Shown here in pieces: positions 16,898 to 24,076 of a stretch of DNA of 64,000 bases. The stretch spans positions 1-64,000 of the forward strand of contig JACZWC010000012.1 in the NCBI GenBank assembly GCA_022572355.1, given 5' to 3'. This DNA is from Bacteroidota bacterium. Lineage in GTDB: Bacteria; Bacteroidota; Bacteroidia; NORP154. The translations under genes and the position numbers were made by a program. The notes beneath the pieces were generated by a model. The model ran no database searches and had not been told where the DNA came from. It worked only from the letters and a program-made list of their open reading frames with translations. The stretch's first letter is position 1. The number at the start of each line of letters is the position of its first letter.

Positions 16898-17707
16898 CTA
16901 CTTGGCGTTCTCTTCAATATAAGCTGTAGCTTCACCCACGGTACTGATCTTCTCAGTCTGATCGTCGGGTATAGCAATATTGAATTCTTTTTCAAATTCC
17001 ATGATCAACTTCACAGTGCCGAGCGAATCTGCTCCTAAATCATTTGTAAAATGATAGGCATCTGTAAGTACGTTTACATCTACACCAAACTTTTTGGCAA
17101 TGATAGATTTTGTTCTATCTGTAATGTCAATTACTTCAAAGGGAATAGCAACTATAGATTGATAATCCAAACCGGCCTGTTTTATAACTTCATCACCTTT
17201 GTTGTGGTACCACTTAACAGCCATCTGTGGCATAGATGTATCGGCAGGATTAACAGCCATGCCTGAATTAGCGCTTGGCATTGAATCGACCTGAATATTT
17301 TCCAATGCCAGCAATACATCCAGAATCATTTTTGAAGAGGATGTGTTGAAATATTCTAAATTAAACGTAAACCTTGTACTTTCGTTAGGATTTATCGCAT
17401 AAGCGTTCAACCATCCTAAAATGGGTTTGTAAAATTCCAAAGAGTTTTCTGGTATTGACCTTCCCTTGATGTAAAAAATATCATTCACCGGATCTAAACG
17501 AACTGAAGGGGTTGTTTCAGTTCCCAATATGTTCATGCCATACACTGTTGAGTCATAGCCGGCCCTCATATAATGTCCAACTACAGGATCTTCTGTAGTC
17601 TGCTGCGTTTGTTGATGTTTGACGGGCACAACAACCTTGTCTTTTGAACAAGAAGTAGCTAATAATGTACCCGAAACGACCATCAATCCGAAAGATTTTG
17701 TATTCAT
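16898..17707 (-). CDS. Predicted lipoprotein fusing a SiaC (DUF1987) domain to an acyl carrier protein domain
   Basis: A 269-residue fusion. Residues 1-20 are a lipoprotein signal (GTLLATSC, Cys20), followed by a polar linker. Residues 58-~193 read as a SiaC/DUF1987 domain: [67 protein letters not shown]. Thr122 in YFNTSS sits where SiaC is phosphorylated. A Ser/Pro/Met-rich insert (~139-162) enlarges the domain. Residues ~194-268 are an acyl carrier protein with DLGADSLG and phosphopantetheine Ser228. Relative to housekeeping ACP, helix II has Gly230 for Asp and Lys233 for Glu. Both partner domains are normally cytosolic, so the export signal is a paradox. Start at Met58 (17536) would give a cytosolic form; the -7 box at 17757-17764 favours the long form. 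Confidence 0.85.
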   Translation of the reverse strand: MNTKSFGLMVVSGTLLATSCSKDKVVVPVKHQQTQQTTEDPVVGHYMRAGYDSTVYGMNILGTETTPSVRLDPVNDIFYIKGRSIPENSLEFYKPILGWLNAYAINPNESTRFTFNLEYFNTSSSKMILDVLLALENIQVDSMPSANSGMAVNPADTSMPQMAVKWYHNKGDEVIKQAGLDYQSIVAIPFEVIDITDRTKSIIAKKFGVDVNVLTDAYHFTNDLGADSLGTVKLIMEFEKEFNIAIPDDQTEKISTVGEATAYIEENAK

Positions 17708-17756
17708 TTCATTAAAAGTTTTAATTGGTTAAACACTCTTTTTATTTTTGAAGGTG

Positions 17757-17764
17757 CAAAGGTA
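17757..17764 (-). promoter_or_regulatory. Candidate -7 promoter element of the SiaC-ACP gene
   Basis: TACCTTTG on the minus strand is an exact match to TAnnTTTG and would start a transcript with a leader of roughly 45 nt before the ATG at 17707. No -33 TTTG stands at the usual 17-23 bp; a TTG occurs only 13 bp upstream. Confidence 0.45.
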
Positions 17765-17902
17765 AATAATATATTTACAATATCTTATATGTGATTGGCT
17801 TTAATTCCACATAAAAGGAAAGAATAATTGTTAACACTCAATTATTTTGATTTGCCCGTATAAAATTTTACTAAAAAGTTAAATCAAGATCAAACAACAT
17901 TA

Positions 17903-17941
17903 ATCCCGCACTCCTAATCGACGGGACAGGCTGTACGGGAT
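17903..17941. repeat. GC-rich inverted repeat downstream of the LytTR regulator gene
   Basis: ATCCCG (17903-17908) can pair with CGGGAT (17936-17941) or, less well, with CGGGA (17922-17926), giving two mutually exclusive stems in an otherwise AT-rich gap. No T-run follows on either strand. It may be an attenuator or mRNA 3' stabiliser; function is not shown. Confidence 0.35.
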
Positions 17942-17979
17942 GCGTAATTGGTAGGGTTAACTGAATAGTTACGGAAGTT

Positions 17980-18738
17980 TTAATTCGGTCCCAATAAATT
18001 AAACTTCTCTATTAATTCCTTCTTTTTGTTCCTGGAAACATCAACTTTGGTACCATCATCCATAACAACGTAGCCTCCCCGGCCTTTTGTATAACTTTTT
18101 ACGTTGTTCAAGTTAACCAGGTGAGATTTGTGAATTCGGCAAAAGTTGAAGTCTTCGAGCAGATTTTCTAGTTCTTTGAGGGTTTTACTGATGAGGATCT
18201 TGCTGCCATCCATCAGAAAAAGCTTGGTATAATTCACATCTCCCTCACATCGAATAATTTCCCTGACTTCCACAGCGGTAAAGCCTTCCATATTAGGAAG
18301 CATAATTTTGTTGAATTGGTTGCTTACATTCTTGAGGTTTTCTATTAAAACTTCAAATTTTTCCTGCTTCCTGTCCTGGTCCTTCTTTTCTATGATTTTC
18401 CCAACCGCCTCTTGTAATCGGGAAATATCAACAGGCTTCAACAAATAATCCAACGCACTGAATTCAAAAGCTTTAATAGCATAATGGTCATAAGCGGTAA
18501 TAAATATTACATCGAACCTGGGCTGAGGAAATTTTCCCAACAATTCAAATCCATCTCCGCCGGGCATTTGAATATCTAAAAAGATAAGATCAGGGCTATG
18601 CTTTTTAATAGCATCAATTCCTGTTGCTACGGAATCGGCTGTTGTTATCACTTCAACATCCGGGCAATAATCCTGTAGTACAGTTTGAATGTATTCCCTG
18701 CTGTTCTTTTCGTCATCTATTATGATAGCACGTATCAT
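17980..18738 (-). CDS. LytTR-family response regulator
   Basis: A 252-residue cytoplasmic transcription regulator. Receiver domain at 1-~120 with acidic pair IIDDE, phospho-acceptor Asp55 in LIFLDIQMPG, Thr in VIFITAYDHYAIKAF and Lys in YLLKPVD. The LytTR DNA-binding domain spans about 148-247 (IIRCEGDVNYTKLFL, LENLLEDFNFCRIHKSHLVNL, DGTKVDVSRNKK). It lies 12 bp downstream of the kinase gene, so the two form an operon and a two-component pair. Probable targets are the 9+12+9 direct repeats at 16655-16684 and 22350-22379, on either side of the pair. Confidence 0.95.
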   Translation of the reverse strand: MIRAIIIDDEKNSREYIQTVLQDYCPDVEVITTADSVATGIDAIKKHSPDLIFLDIQMPGGDGFELLGKFPQPRFDVIFITAYDHYAIKAFEFSALDYLLKPVDISRLQEAVGKIIEKKDQDRKQEKFEVLIENLKNVSNQFNKIMLPNMEGFTAVEVREIIRCEGDVNYTKLFLMDGSKILISKTLKELENLLEDFNFCRIHKSHLVNLNNVKSYTKGRGGYVVMDDGTKVDVSRNKKKELIEKFNLLGPN

Positions 18739-18750
18739 TATATCTACAAA

Positions 18751-20604
18751 TTACGAATCTTTAATCGGAATAGTAATTTCAACTTTAGTCCCTTTTGACT
18801 CGCCATCGCCGTCAATCAAATCAATTATTTCAAACCCTATTTTAGCCTTCCCGCCTAATTTTAAAAGCTCCAACCGCTCTTCTGTCAATTTTATTCCAAA
18901 AGAGTGATGTTTTTTGGGCCGTTTGCTCTTGAGTTCCTCTGCTTTCTTCCTGCCGATACCGTCATCTTGAACGCTGCAAACAATGGAAGAATTGACTCTT
19001 ATTATGTTGATATCGATTGTGCCATTAGAAGATTTATGCAGTAATCCATGATTGATGGAATTTTCTACGAAGGGCTGTATGAGCATCGGGGGAATTTCAA
19101 CAATATCACCATCAATCGATGAATCTAAATTGATGCTGTATTTGAATTTCCCTTCAAATCTCAGCGCTTCCAAACCAATGTACAACTCTAGAAAAATTAA
19201 TTCTTCAGAAAGCGATATCGTATCTTTCTGTGAGTACTCCAATGTCATTCGCATCAGATCAGCAAACTTGGATATAAAAGCAGTAGTTGCCAAAACATCT
19301 CTCTTAATCACTACATTTTGAATAGACTGCAGTGAATTAAATGTAAAATGAGGATTCATCAAAGCGATTAACGATTTCTGTCTGATATCTGCCATTTGCT
19401 TGTCTAAGGCAATTTTTTGTTTTGCTTTGTAGCGATTGTACACCAAAAACAGCAAGCCCAAAATGAGAATAATTCCTATAATCAAAGCATTCCTGAATTC
19501 TATTTCCGCATCCTTTAGTTTTTGATCTTTTGTAAGTATTTCGATTTCCCTTTCCTTTTTCTCGGATTCAAATAAGGCCTGCATTTCAGCCAACTTTTGT
19601 GCACTTTCATCTGTAAAAATGCTGTCTTTCACTTCTGCATACTGCCTGTGAAATTTATAGGCATTCTGATAATCATTCATTTGTATGTAGGCTTGCGAAA
19701 GGCCATAATACCCGTTCTGGATTTCCTTTTTTGCTCCCAGTTGTTGTGCTATCAATAGCCCCCTTTCCAAATATTCAATCGCTTTTTCTGTTTTTCCCTG
19801 CCGGATAAATAAATCAGCTATGCCATTCAAGCTATTGGACATCATCTTTCTGTCTCCTGTTTGTTCCTGAATTTCCAAAGCGGATAAATAATATTTCATT
19901 CCTTCATCAAATTCATTCTCTTGTATGCAAACCTCTCCGAGTTTGATGAAATTTATACCTATCCCGCGCTGATTCCCCAACTTCTCAGCTATTTCCAGAG
20001 ATCTTTGATAATATCCTCTTGCTTCTGAATAATTACCAAGGCCAACGTGCGAACTTGCCAGATTTGAGTAAGAAATGGCAATTCCGTCTTGAAGCTCAAA
20101 TTGTTTTTTGATTTCCAGTGATTTGGTGAAATGCTCAATGGCCAAAGCATACCTTTGCTGGTAATTGTAATTTACGCCAATATTTCCGTGGGCTTTGGCA
20201 ATACCTATTTTACCCGACTTTGCTAAAGCTTCATCAGGTAAGCTAGCTATGGCTTCATACAATTTCAATGCTTTAAAAAAATAATCCAATGCATTGGCAT
20301 ATCGCGCCTGATGGTCGCGGACAATACCAATATCCATTATATTGCGCGCCACAGCTAAAGAATCTCCCATCTCCCTATTTATTTCAAGTGCAATGAAATG
20401 ATATTTGAGAGCCTTGTTGTACTTACCCTGAGATTTATAATTTATGCCTATGGTTCTGTAGATACTTGCAACTCTTGTTTGGTCTTCGATAGTTGATTCT
20501 AAAAGAATTTGCAGGGAGTCAATAGCAACGTTATTTTGCGCTTTGGAGGTATAAAAAGCGAAGTGAGCTAGAATAAAAAAGAATATCGCTAATGAATTTT
20601 TCAT
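18751..20604 (-). CDS. TPR-containing LytS/YehU-type sensor histidine kinase
   Basis: About 617 residues. ATG at 20604 is chosen because the five-codon-longer form uses TTG (20619). Signal peptide (MKNSLAIFFFILAHFAFYTSKAQ), about seven tetratricopeptide repeats predicted to face the periplasm (for example KALKYHFIALEINREMGD), a coiled region, one membrane helix (about 375-395 in the long numbering), then a His_kinase domain with the H-box MNPHFTFNSLQSIQ (phospho-His in NPHF) and an ATPase domain with PPMLIQPFVENSINHGL and DDGIGR. Bacteroidota TPR-LytS kinases pair with LytTR regulators, as here. The signal is unknown. Confidence 0.93.
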   Translation of the reverse strand: MKNSLAIFFFILAHFAFYTSKAQNNVAIDSLQILLESTIEDQTRVASIYRTIGINYKSQGKYNKALKYHFIALEINREMGDSLAVARNIMDIGIVRDHQARYANALDYFFKALKLYEAIASLPDEALAKSGKIGIAKAHGNIGVNYNYQQRYALAIEHFTKSLEIKKQFELQDGIAISYSNLASSHVGLGNYSEARGYYQRSLEIAEKLGNQRGIGINFIKLGEVCIQENEFDEGMKYYLSALEIQEQTGDRKMMSNSLNGIADLFIRQGKTEKAIEYLERGLLIAQQLGAKKEIQNGYYGLSQAYIQMNDYQNAYKFHRQYAEVKDSIFTDESAQKLAEMQALFESEKKEREIEILTKDQKLKDAEIEFRNALIIGIILILGLLFLVYNRYKAKQKIALDKQMADIRQKSLIALMNPHFTFNSLQSIQNVVIKRDVLATTAFISKFADLMRMTLEYSQKDTISLSEELIFLELYIGLEALRFEGKFKYSINLDSSIDGDIVEIPPMLIQPFVENSINHGLLHKSSNGTIDINIIRVNSSIVCSVQDDGIGRKKAEELKSKRPKKHHSFGIKLTEERLELLKLGGKAKIGFEIIDLIDGDGESKGTKVEITIPIKDS

Positions 20605-20687
20605 CTTGGAAAGATACAAGTATATCCGACCTGGTTACTGCAAAGGAATCTAATTAAAGGATCTAATTCTTCTCAGCTAAGGCGTTG

Positions 20688-20717
20688 AGCGGAAAGAATT
20701 CCGGTATTTAGCGGAAA
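20688..20717. repeat. AGCGGAAA direct repeat upstream of the kinase gene
   Basis: Two exact copies of AGCGGAAA (20688-20695 and 20710-20717), 22 bp apart; between them TTCCG also makes a CGGAA....TTCCG dyad with the first. It lies 84-113 bp upstream of the kinase ATG. It may be an operator; it does not resemble the TGAAnGGGT repeats. Confidence 0.35.
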
Positions 20718-20744
20718 TAACCTGATGCGTTATAACCAGGATTA

Positions 20745-22211
20745 CTAGTGAACGACTAACTGTTTCGTATATACAGCTGACTCATGTACATCTTCGATTA
20801 CAATAAGATATTGCCCGCTCTTTAATTCCGAAGCATCAAAATTGATACTATTGCCGTTGTTGTCTATTTCAATGTTCATCATTATTTGGCCCAATGTGTT
20901 CAAAACGGTTAAGGTTAACTTTTCATTTGTAATTCCATTTATGTCAATATTGACGATATTATTGCTTGGGTTTGGATATAATGAAATGATGTTAAAGCCA
21001 TCAATGATCTCTCTTTCTCCGACAAATGATGATAACATCAATTCGTCAACAATAAAACGGGTAGTTGGGTATCGCCCGGCATTAAACCAGATTGCCATCG
21101 TATCCGGTGTGCCTGTCATATTAGTATTCATTGTAATTTGAGCATAGGTGGTTTGAGTGCCATAAATTTTCTGCTCTGCGCCACCAACTATACTGCCGTT
21201 TTCTGTAAATTGTATGTTCGCATAAGCTGTATCCTGGCCAAGCGGTAAATACTTGTACCAAAATGAAAATACTCCCGGCTCGTCTGTATAAGGCCACCCG
21301 CCATGTGCCCCAAGAAAATCCAATCTTAGGTCAGGGGCTTGCAAAGTGGCCGTTATAGTATCTCCGGCCCACTGAGTAATTGTGTAATTGGTTAATTCAG
21401 CTGCATATGCTCCTCCTTGTGAATCCGTTACCCTGCTTACAGACGCGAGGCCGAAGTCTGAGACCCTGTGATTATACGTGACCCAAGCGCTGGGATTTTG
21501 AACTATCAGATCGTGCCAGTCTTCAAAGCCGGCATTTGGAACTATATCGGGTACAACAGAGGTGTCAGAAGAAGTAAATTCCAGATCATCCAACATGATC
21601 CAAGATCCATTGAGTGGGTTCCCTTTTCCCTCAACCAATGTGTTGCTTGATGTGACTGCCATGAGAAGGCTGTCAATAGATAGCATGCTGTCGTTTACAG
21701 GAAATGCAAAACGGGTCCACGTACTCTGTGTACCGGTAACCGGCCAAACATACATACCCATTGGAAGGCTTGTATCTACCGATATTCCCCCCGATGTAAT
21801 CTTAGCAACAATATATCCTGTATCCCCCGCTGCAATATCATATTTCCACCATCCGGCAAGGGTATCTGACTTTCCGCCGGCATATGCTACTCCGTTTCCC
21901 TTTGCCTCACTCAGATCACCCCAATGGCCCCAATCACCCAGCAATAAATAGTTGGTGGCAGTGTCCGTTCCATTGATAAATGTTTCCAACCTGACTGAAA
22001 AGGTGCCCGAAACTTTATCAAAAGAATAAGTCACTGCTGTTGTATCCCACAAACCAGGCTCCACTTCGCCATTTGAGGATTGCCAGATGTTCGGGTTTAG
22101 AAACAAGGTATCAATAGTCCAGTTGTCCAAACCAGCTTCTGGGGGTTGCTGACCCAAAAGTATTGTACAAGAACACAGTACGGTTAATAATGTGAGAAAT
22201 AAGTTTTTCAT
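20745..22211 (-). CDS. Secreted T9SS protein with two tandem carbohydrate-binding-like domains
   Basis: A 488-residue secreted protein. Signal peptide to about residue 20 (ILLGQ), then two beta-rich domains of about 170-190 residues that each open alike (EAGLDNWTI...NPNIWQSS at ~26 and NAGFEDWHD...NPSAWVTY at ~227), so they are an internal duplication. The layout resembles galactose-binding/PCMD-type jelly-roll domains of Bacteroidota glycan-related surface proteins; binding of sugars is inferred. A T9SS sorting domain closes the protein (LYPNPSNNIVNIDIN ... GQYLIVI). It is monocistronic, and its upstream region carries a LytTR-like operator. Confidence 0.8.
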   Translation of the reverse strand: MKNLFLTLLTVLCSCTILLGQQPPEAGLDNWTIDTLFLNPNIWQSSNGEVEPGLWDTTAVTYSFDKVSGTFSVRLETFINGTDTATNYLLLGDWGHWGDLSEAKGNGVAYAGGKSDTLAGWWKYDIAAGDTGYIVAKITSGGISVDTSLPMGMYVWPVTGTQSTWTRFAFPVNDSMLSIDSLLMAVTSSNTLVEGKGNPLNGSWIMLDDLEFTSSDTSVVPDIVPNAGFEDWHDLIVQNPSAWVTYNHRVSDFGLASVSRVTDSQGGAYAAELTNYTITQWAGDTITATLQAPDLRLDFLGAHGGWPYTDEPGVFSFWYKYLPLGQDTAYANIQFTENGSIVGGAEQKIYGTQTTYAQITMNTNMTGTPDTMAIWFNAGRYPTTRFIVDELMLSSFVGEREIIDGFNIISLYPNPSNNIVNIDINGITNEKLTLTVLNTLGQIMMNIEIDNNGNSINFDASELKSGQYLIVIEDVHESAVYTKQLVVH

Positions 22212-22307
22212 GTTTTTGGGGATGTGATAAGTTTAAAAATACAGCAAATAAACAAATTCAGTGATTCTGGTATCTTTCGTATCCGGCACATTCCTTTTTT
22301 TGGAACC

Positions 22308-22338
22308 AAAAAATATGCCTTGCCAAATACTTTTGCAA
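22308..22338 (-). promoter_or_regulatory. Candidate promoter of the 20745-22211 gene
   Basis: Minus strand: TTG (22336-22338), 20-bp spacer, then TATTTTTT (22308-22315) followed by G, a near match to TAnnTTTG. It lies 11 bp downstream of the direct repeats at 22350-22379, the same geometry as at 16613-16684. Confidence 0.4.
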
Positions 22339-22349
22339 CAAAGACTTAT

Positions 22350-22379
22350 TGAACGGGTCTATATAAGGGGTGAATGGGT
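22350..22379 (-). promoter_or_regulatory. Putative LytTR operator (9-bp direct repeats, 21-bp period)
   Basis: On the plus strand TGAACGGGT (22350-22358), 12 bp, TGAATGGGT (22371-22379); 8 of 9 positions agree between the copies. The surrounding 50 bp (22346-22395) match 16651-16700 at 37 of 50 positions without gaps by hand alignment, same orientation. Confidence 0.6.
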
Positions 22380-22482
22380 AGTTTGAGTTATTATATTGGC
22401 ATTCACGATATCCAGCACTCTTTTATCTTATTGAATGAGCCGTTCTCGTCCTTCGACCAGCACTGATTAATAAATGGAAAAC

Positions 22483-24072
22483 TTATTGCTCTAAAACTAT
22501 CCTTTTGCTCATCACTCCCCGTCTAGTAGTTATCTGCAACAGATATATTCCTTTTGCATGTGCCCGAATATCGATTTCCTTACGATATATGCCAGGGTTT
22601 AGTTTCCGTTTTTCGACATACACCTCTTGTCCTAAGATACTTATAATTTTCAGAACTACATCCTGAGCTTCCGTTATTTGCATTTCTAACGTAAACCGCC
22701 CGGATGAGGGGTTGGGATAAACAATCAAGTTTTCAATATCAAATCCCGCTTCTGGAATTCCTACAGTTAGGCATATCACCGAGTCGCTAGGTGCAGCACT
22801 TGTTACAAGTGTACCTGTAGGGACGGCATATATCCCAGAATTTATCCCAGAAACTGAAGTGTTTCCGCTCTGGGTGGCTGGATTTCCAACAATTGTGGCG
22901 GTTGGAAACTGGCTACAATCAACAATGCCATTAGCATCGGTTTTGATCAAATATACACTGCTTTGGCCAATCCCAATACCTGTATTGCCTGTTATCACAT
23001 ATCCACCATCAGATGTTTGTTCAACAGAATGGCCTTCATCAACTCCCGTCCCTCCATAAGCCTTTGTCCATAATGTATCTCCACTGCCATTTGTTTTTAT
23101 TAAATAAACATCCTTCAATCCCGCTCCGAAACTCTCGGTATATCCAGTAATGATATAACCTCCATCAGCTGTTTGCCGAACCGAATATCCCACTTCATCC
23201 AATAGCCCGCCAAATGTTTTAGTCCACAGCGTATCTCCGATATCGTCGGTCTTTATTAGATAGATATCCTGGTTCCCCGCGCCAAAACTCATGGTAGCTC
23301 CGGTAATGATATACCCTCCGTCAGTGGTTTGCTGAACCGAGCGGCCAAAGTCCGAGTTAGTTCCACCAAATGTCTTGGTCCACAAGACAACCCCAGTGCT
23401 ATCGGTTTTAATCAGGAAAACGTCCTTCTGACCTGCTCCAAAACCGTCCGTTTCACCGGCAACAATATAGCCTCCGTCAGTGGTTTGCTGTACTGAGTAG
23501 CCTGTTTCGGTATTAGGCCCATTATAAATGTTTGTCCACAGTATAACTCCGCTACTGTCGGTTTTTATCAGGTATAGTGATCCCGGACCCTGAGCATAGC
23601 CAGTGAAAATATATCCCCCGTCCGTCGTTTGGTAAACAGAGTAACCTTTGTCATCGAATCCTCTATCATATTTCTTTGTCCACTGCACATCTCCACTGTC
23701 ATTGGTCTTTATCAGGTAAACATCATTGCCCTGCACTCCATAAGCAGTATAGCCAAGAATAATATAACCACCGTCAGTGGTTTGCTGAACTGAGTAACCT
23801 TCTTGGACCAAAGATCTACCATAAGTTTTTGACCAAAGAGTATCTCCGTTTGAATCGGTTTTTATTAAGAGAACATTTTCCCAACTGAGGCCCACGTCAC
23901 CAAAACTAGTGGTGTGCCCTGTTATGATATATCCCCCGTCGGTGGTTTGTTTAGAAGAATATCCAAAATCAGAATCTCCGCCTCCATAGGTTTTCTGAAA
24001 GGTTGTTTGGGCATTTATAGAGAAGCAGCAGCATACAAAAGGAATCGCTAAAATCAGGTTTAGTCTTTTCAT
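22483..24072 (-). CDS. QTTDGGYIITG-repeat beta-propeller protein, T9SS substrate
   Basis: A 529-residue secreted protein. Signal peptide to about residue 21 (SINAQ), then seven repeats of about 50 residues built around YSVQQTTDGGYIITGxTxSFGAG and DVYLIKTDSxGDTLWTKTFGG, probably one seven-bladed propeller. A short linker with a Cys follows, then a T9SS sorting domain (VYPNPSSGRFTLEM ... EKRKLNPGIYRKEIDI ... GIYLLQI). That sorting domain is close to the one on the ELWxxDGT protein at 14421-16214, 6 kb away in another operon. Last gene of the seven-gene operon starting at 34663; 4 bp after the preceding stop. Confidence 0.9.
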   Translation of the reverse strand: MKRLNLILAIPFVCCCFSINAQTTFQKTYGGGDSDFGYSSKQTTDGGYIITGHTTSFGDVGLSWENVLLIKTDSNGDTLWSKTYGRSLVQEGYSVQQTTDGGYIILGYTAYGVQGNDVYLIKTNDSGDVQWTKKYDRGFDDKGYSVYQTTDGGYIFTGYAQGPGSLYLIKTDSSGVILWTNIYNGPNTETGYSVQQTTDGGYIVAGETDGFGAGQKDVFLIKTDSTGVVLWTKTFGGTNSDFGRSVQQTTDGGYIITGATMSFGAGNQDIYLIKTDDIGDTLWTKTFGGLLDEVGYSVRQTADGGYIITGYTESFGAGLKDVYLIKTNGSGDTLWTKAYGGTGVDEGHSVEQTSDGGYVITGNTGIGIGQSSVYLIKTDANGIVDCSQFPTATIVGNPATQSGNTSVSGINSGIYAVPTGTLVTSAAPSDSVICLTVGIPEAGFDIENLIVYPNPSSGRFTLEMQITEAQDVVLKIISILGQEVYVEKRKLNPGIYRKEIDIRAHAKGIYLLQITTRRGVMSKRIVLEQ

Positions 24073-24076
24073 TGTT

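Noticed and set aside
16711-17986. 15-bp exact match CGGAAGTTTTAATTC at 16711-16725 and 17972-17986
   Set aside because: A match of this length is near chance level for an AT-rich 64-kb window, and similarity does not extend.
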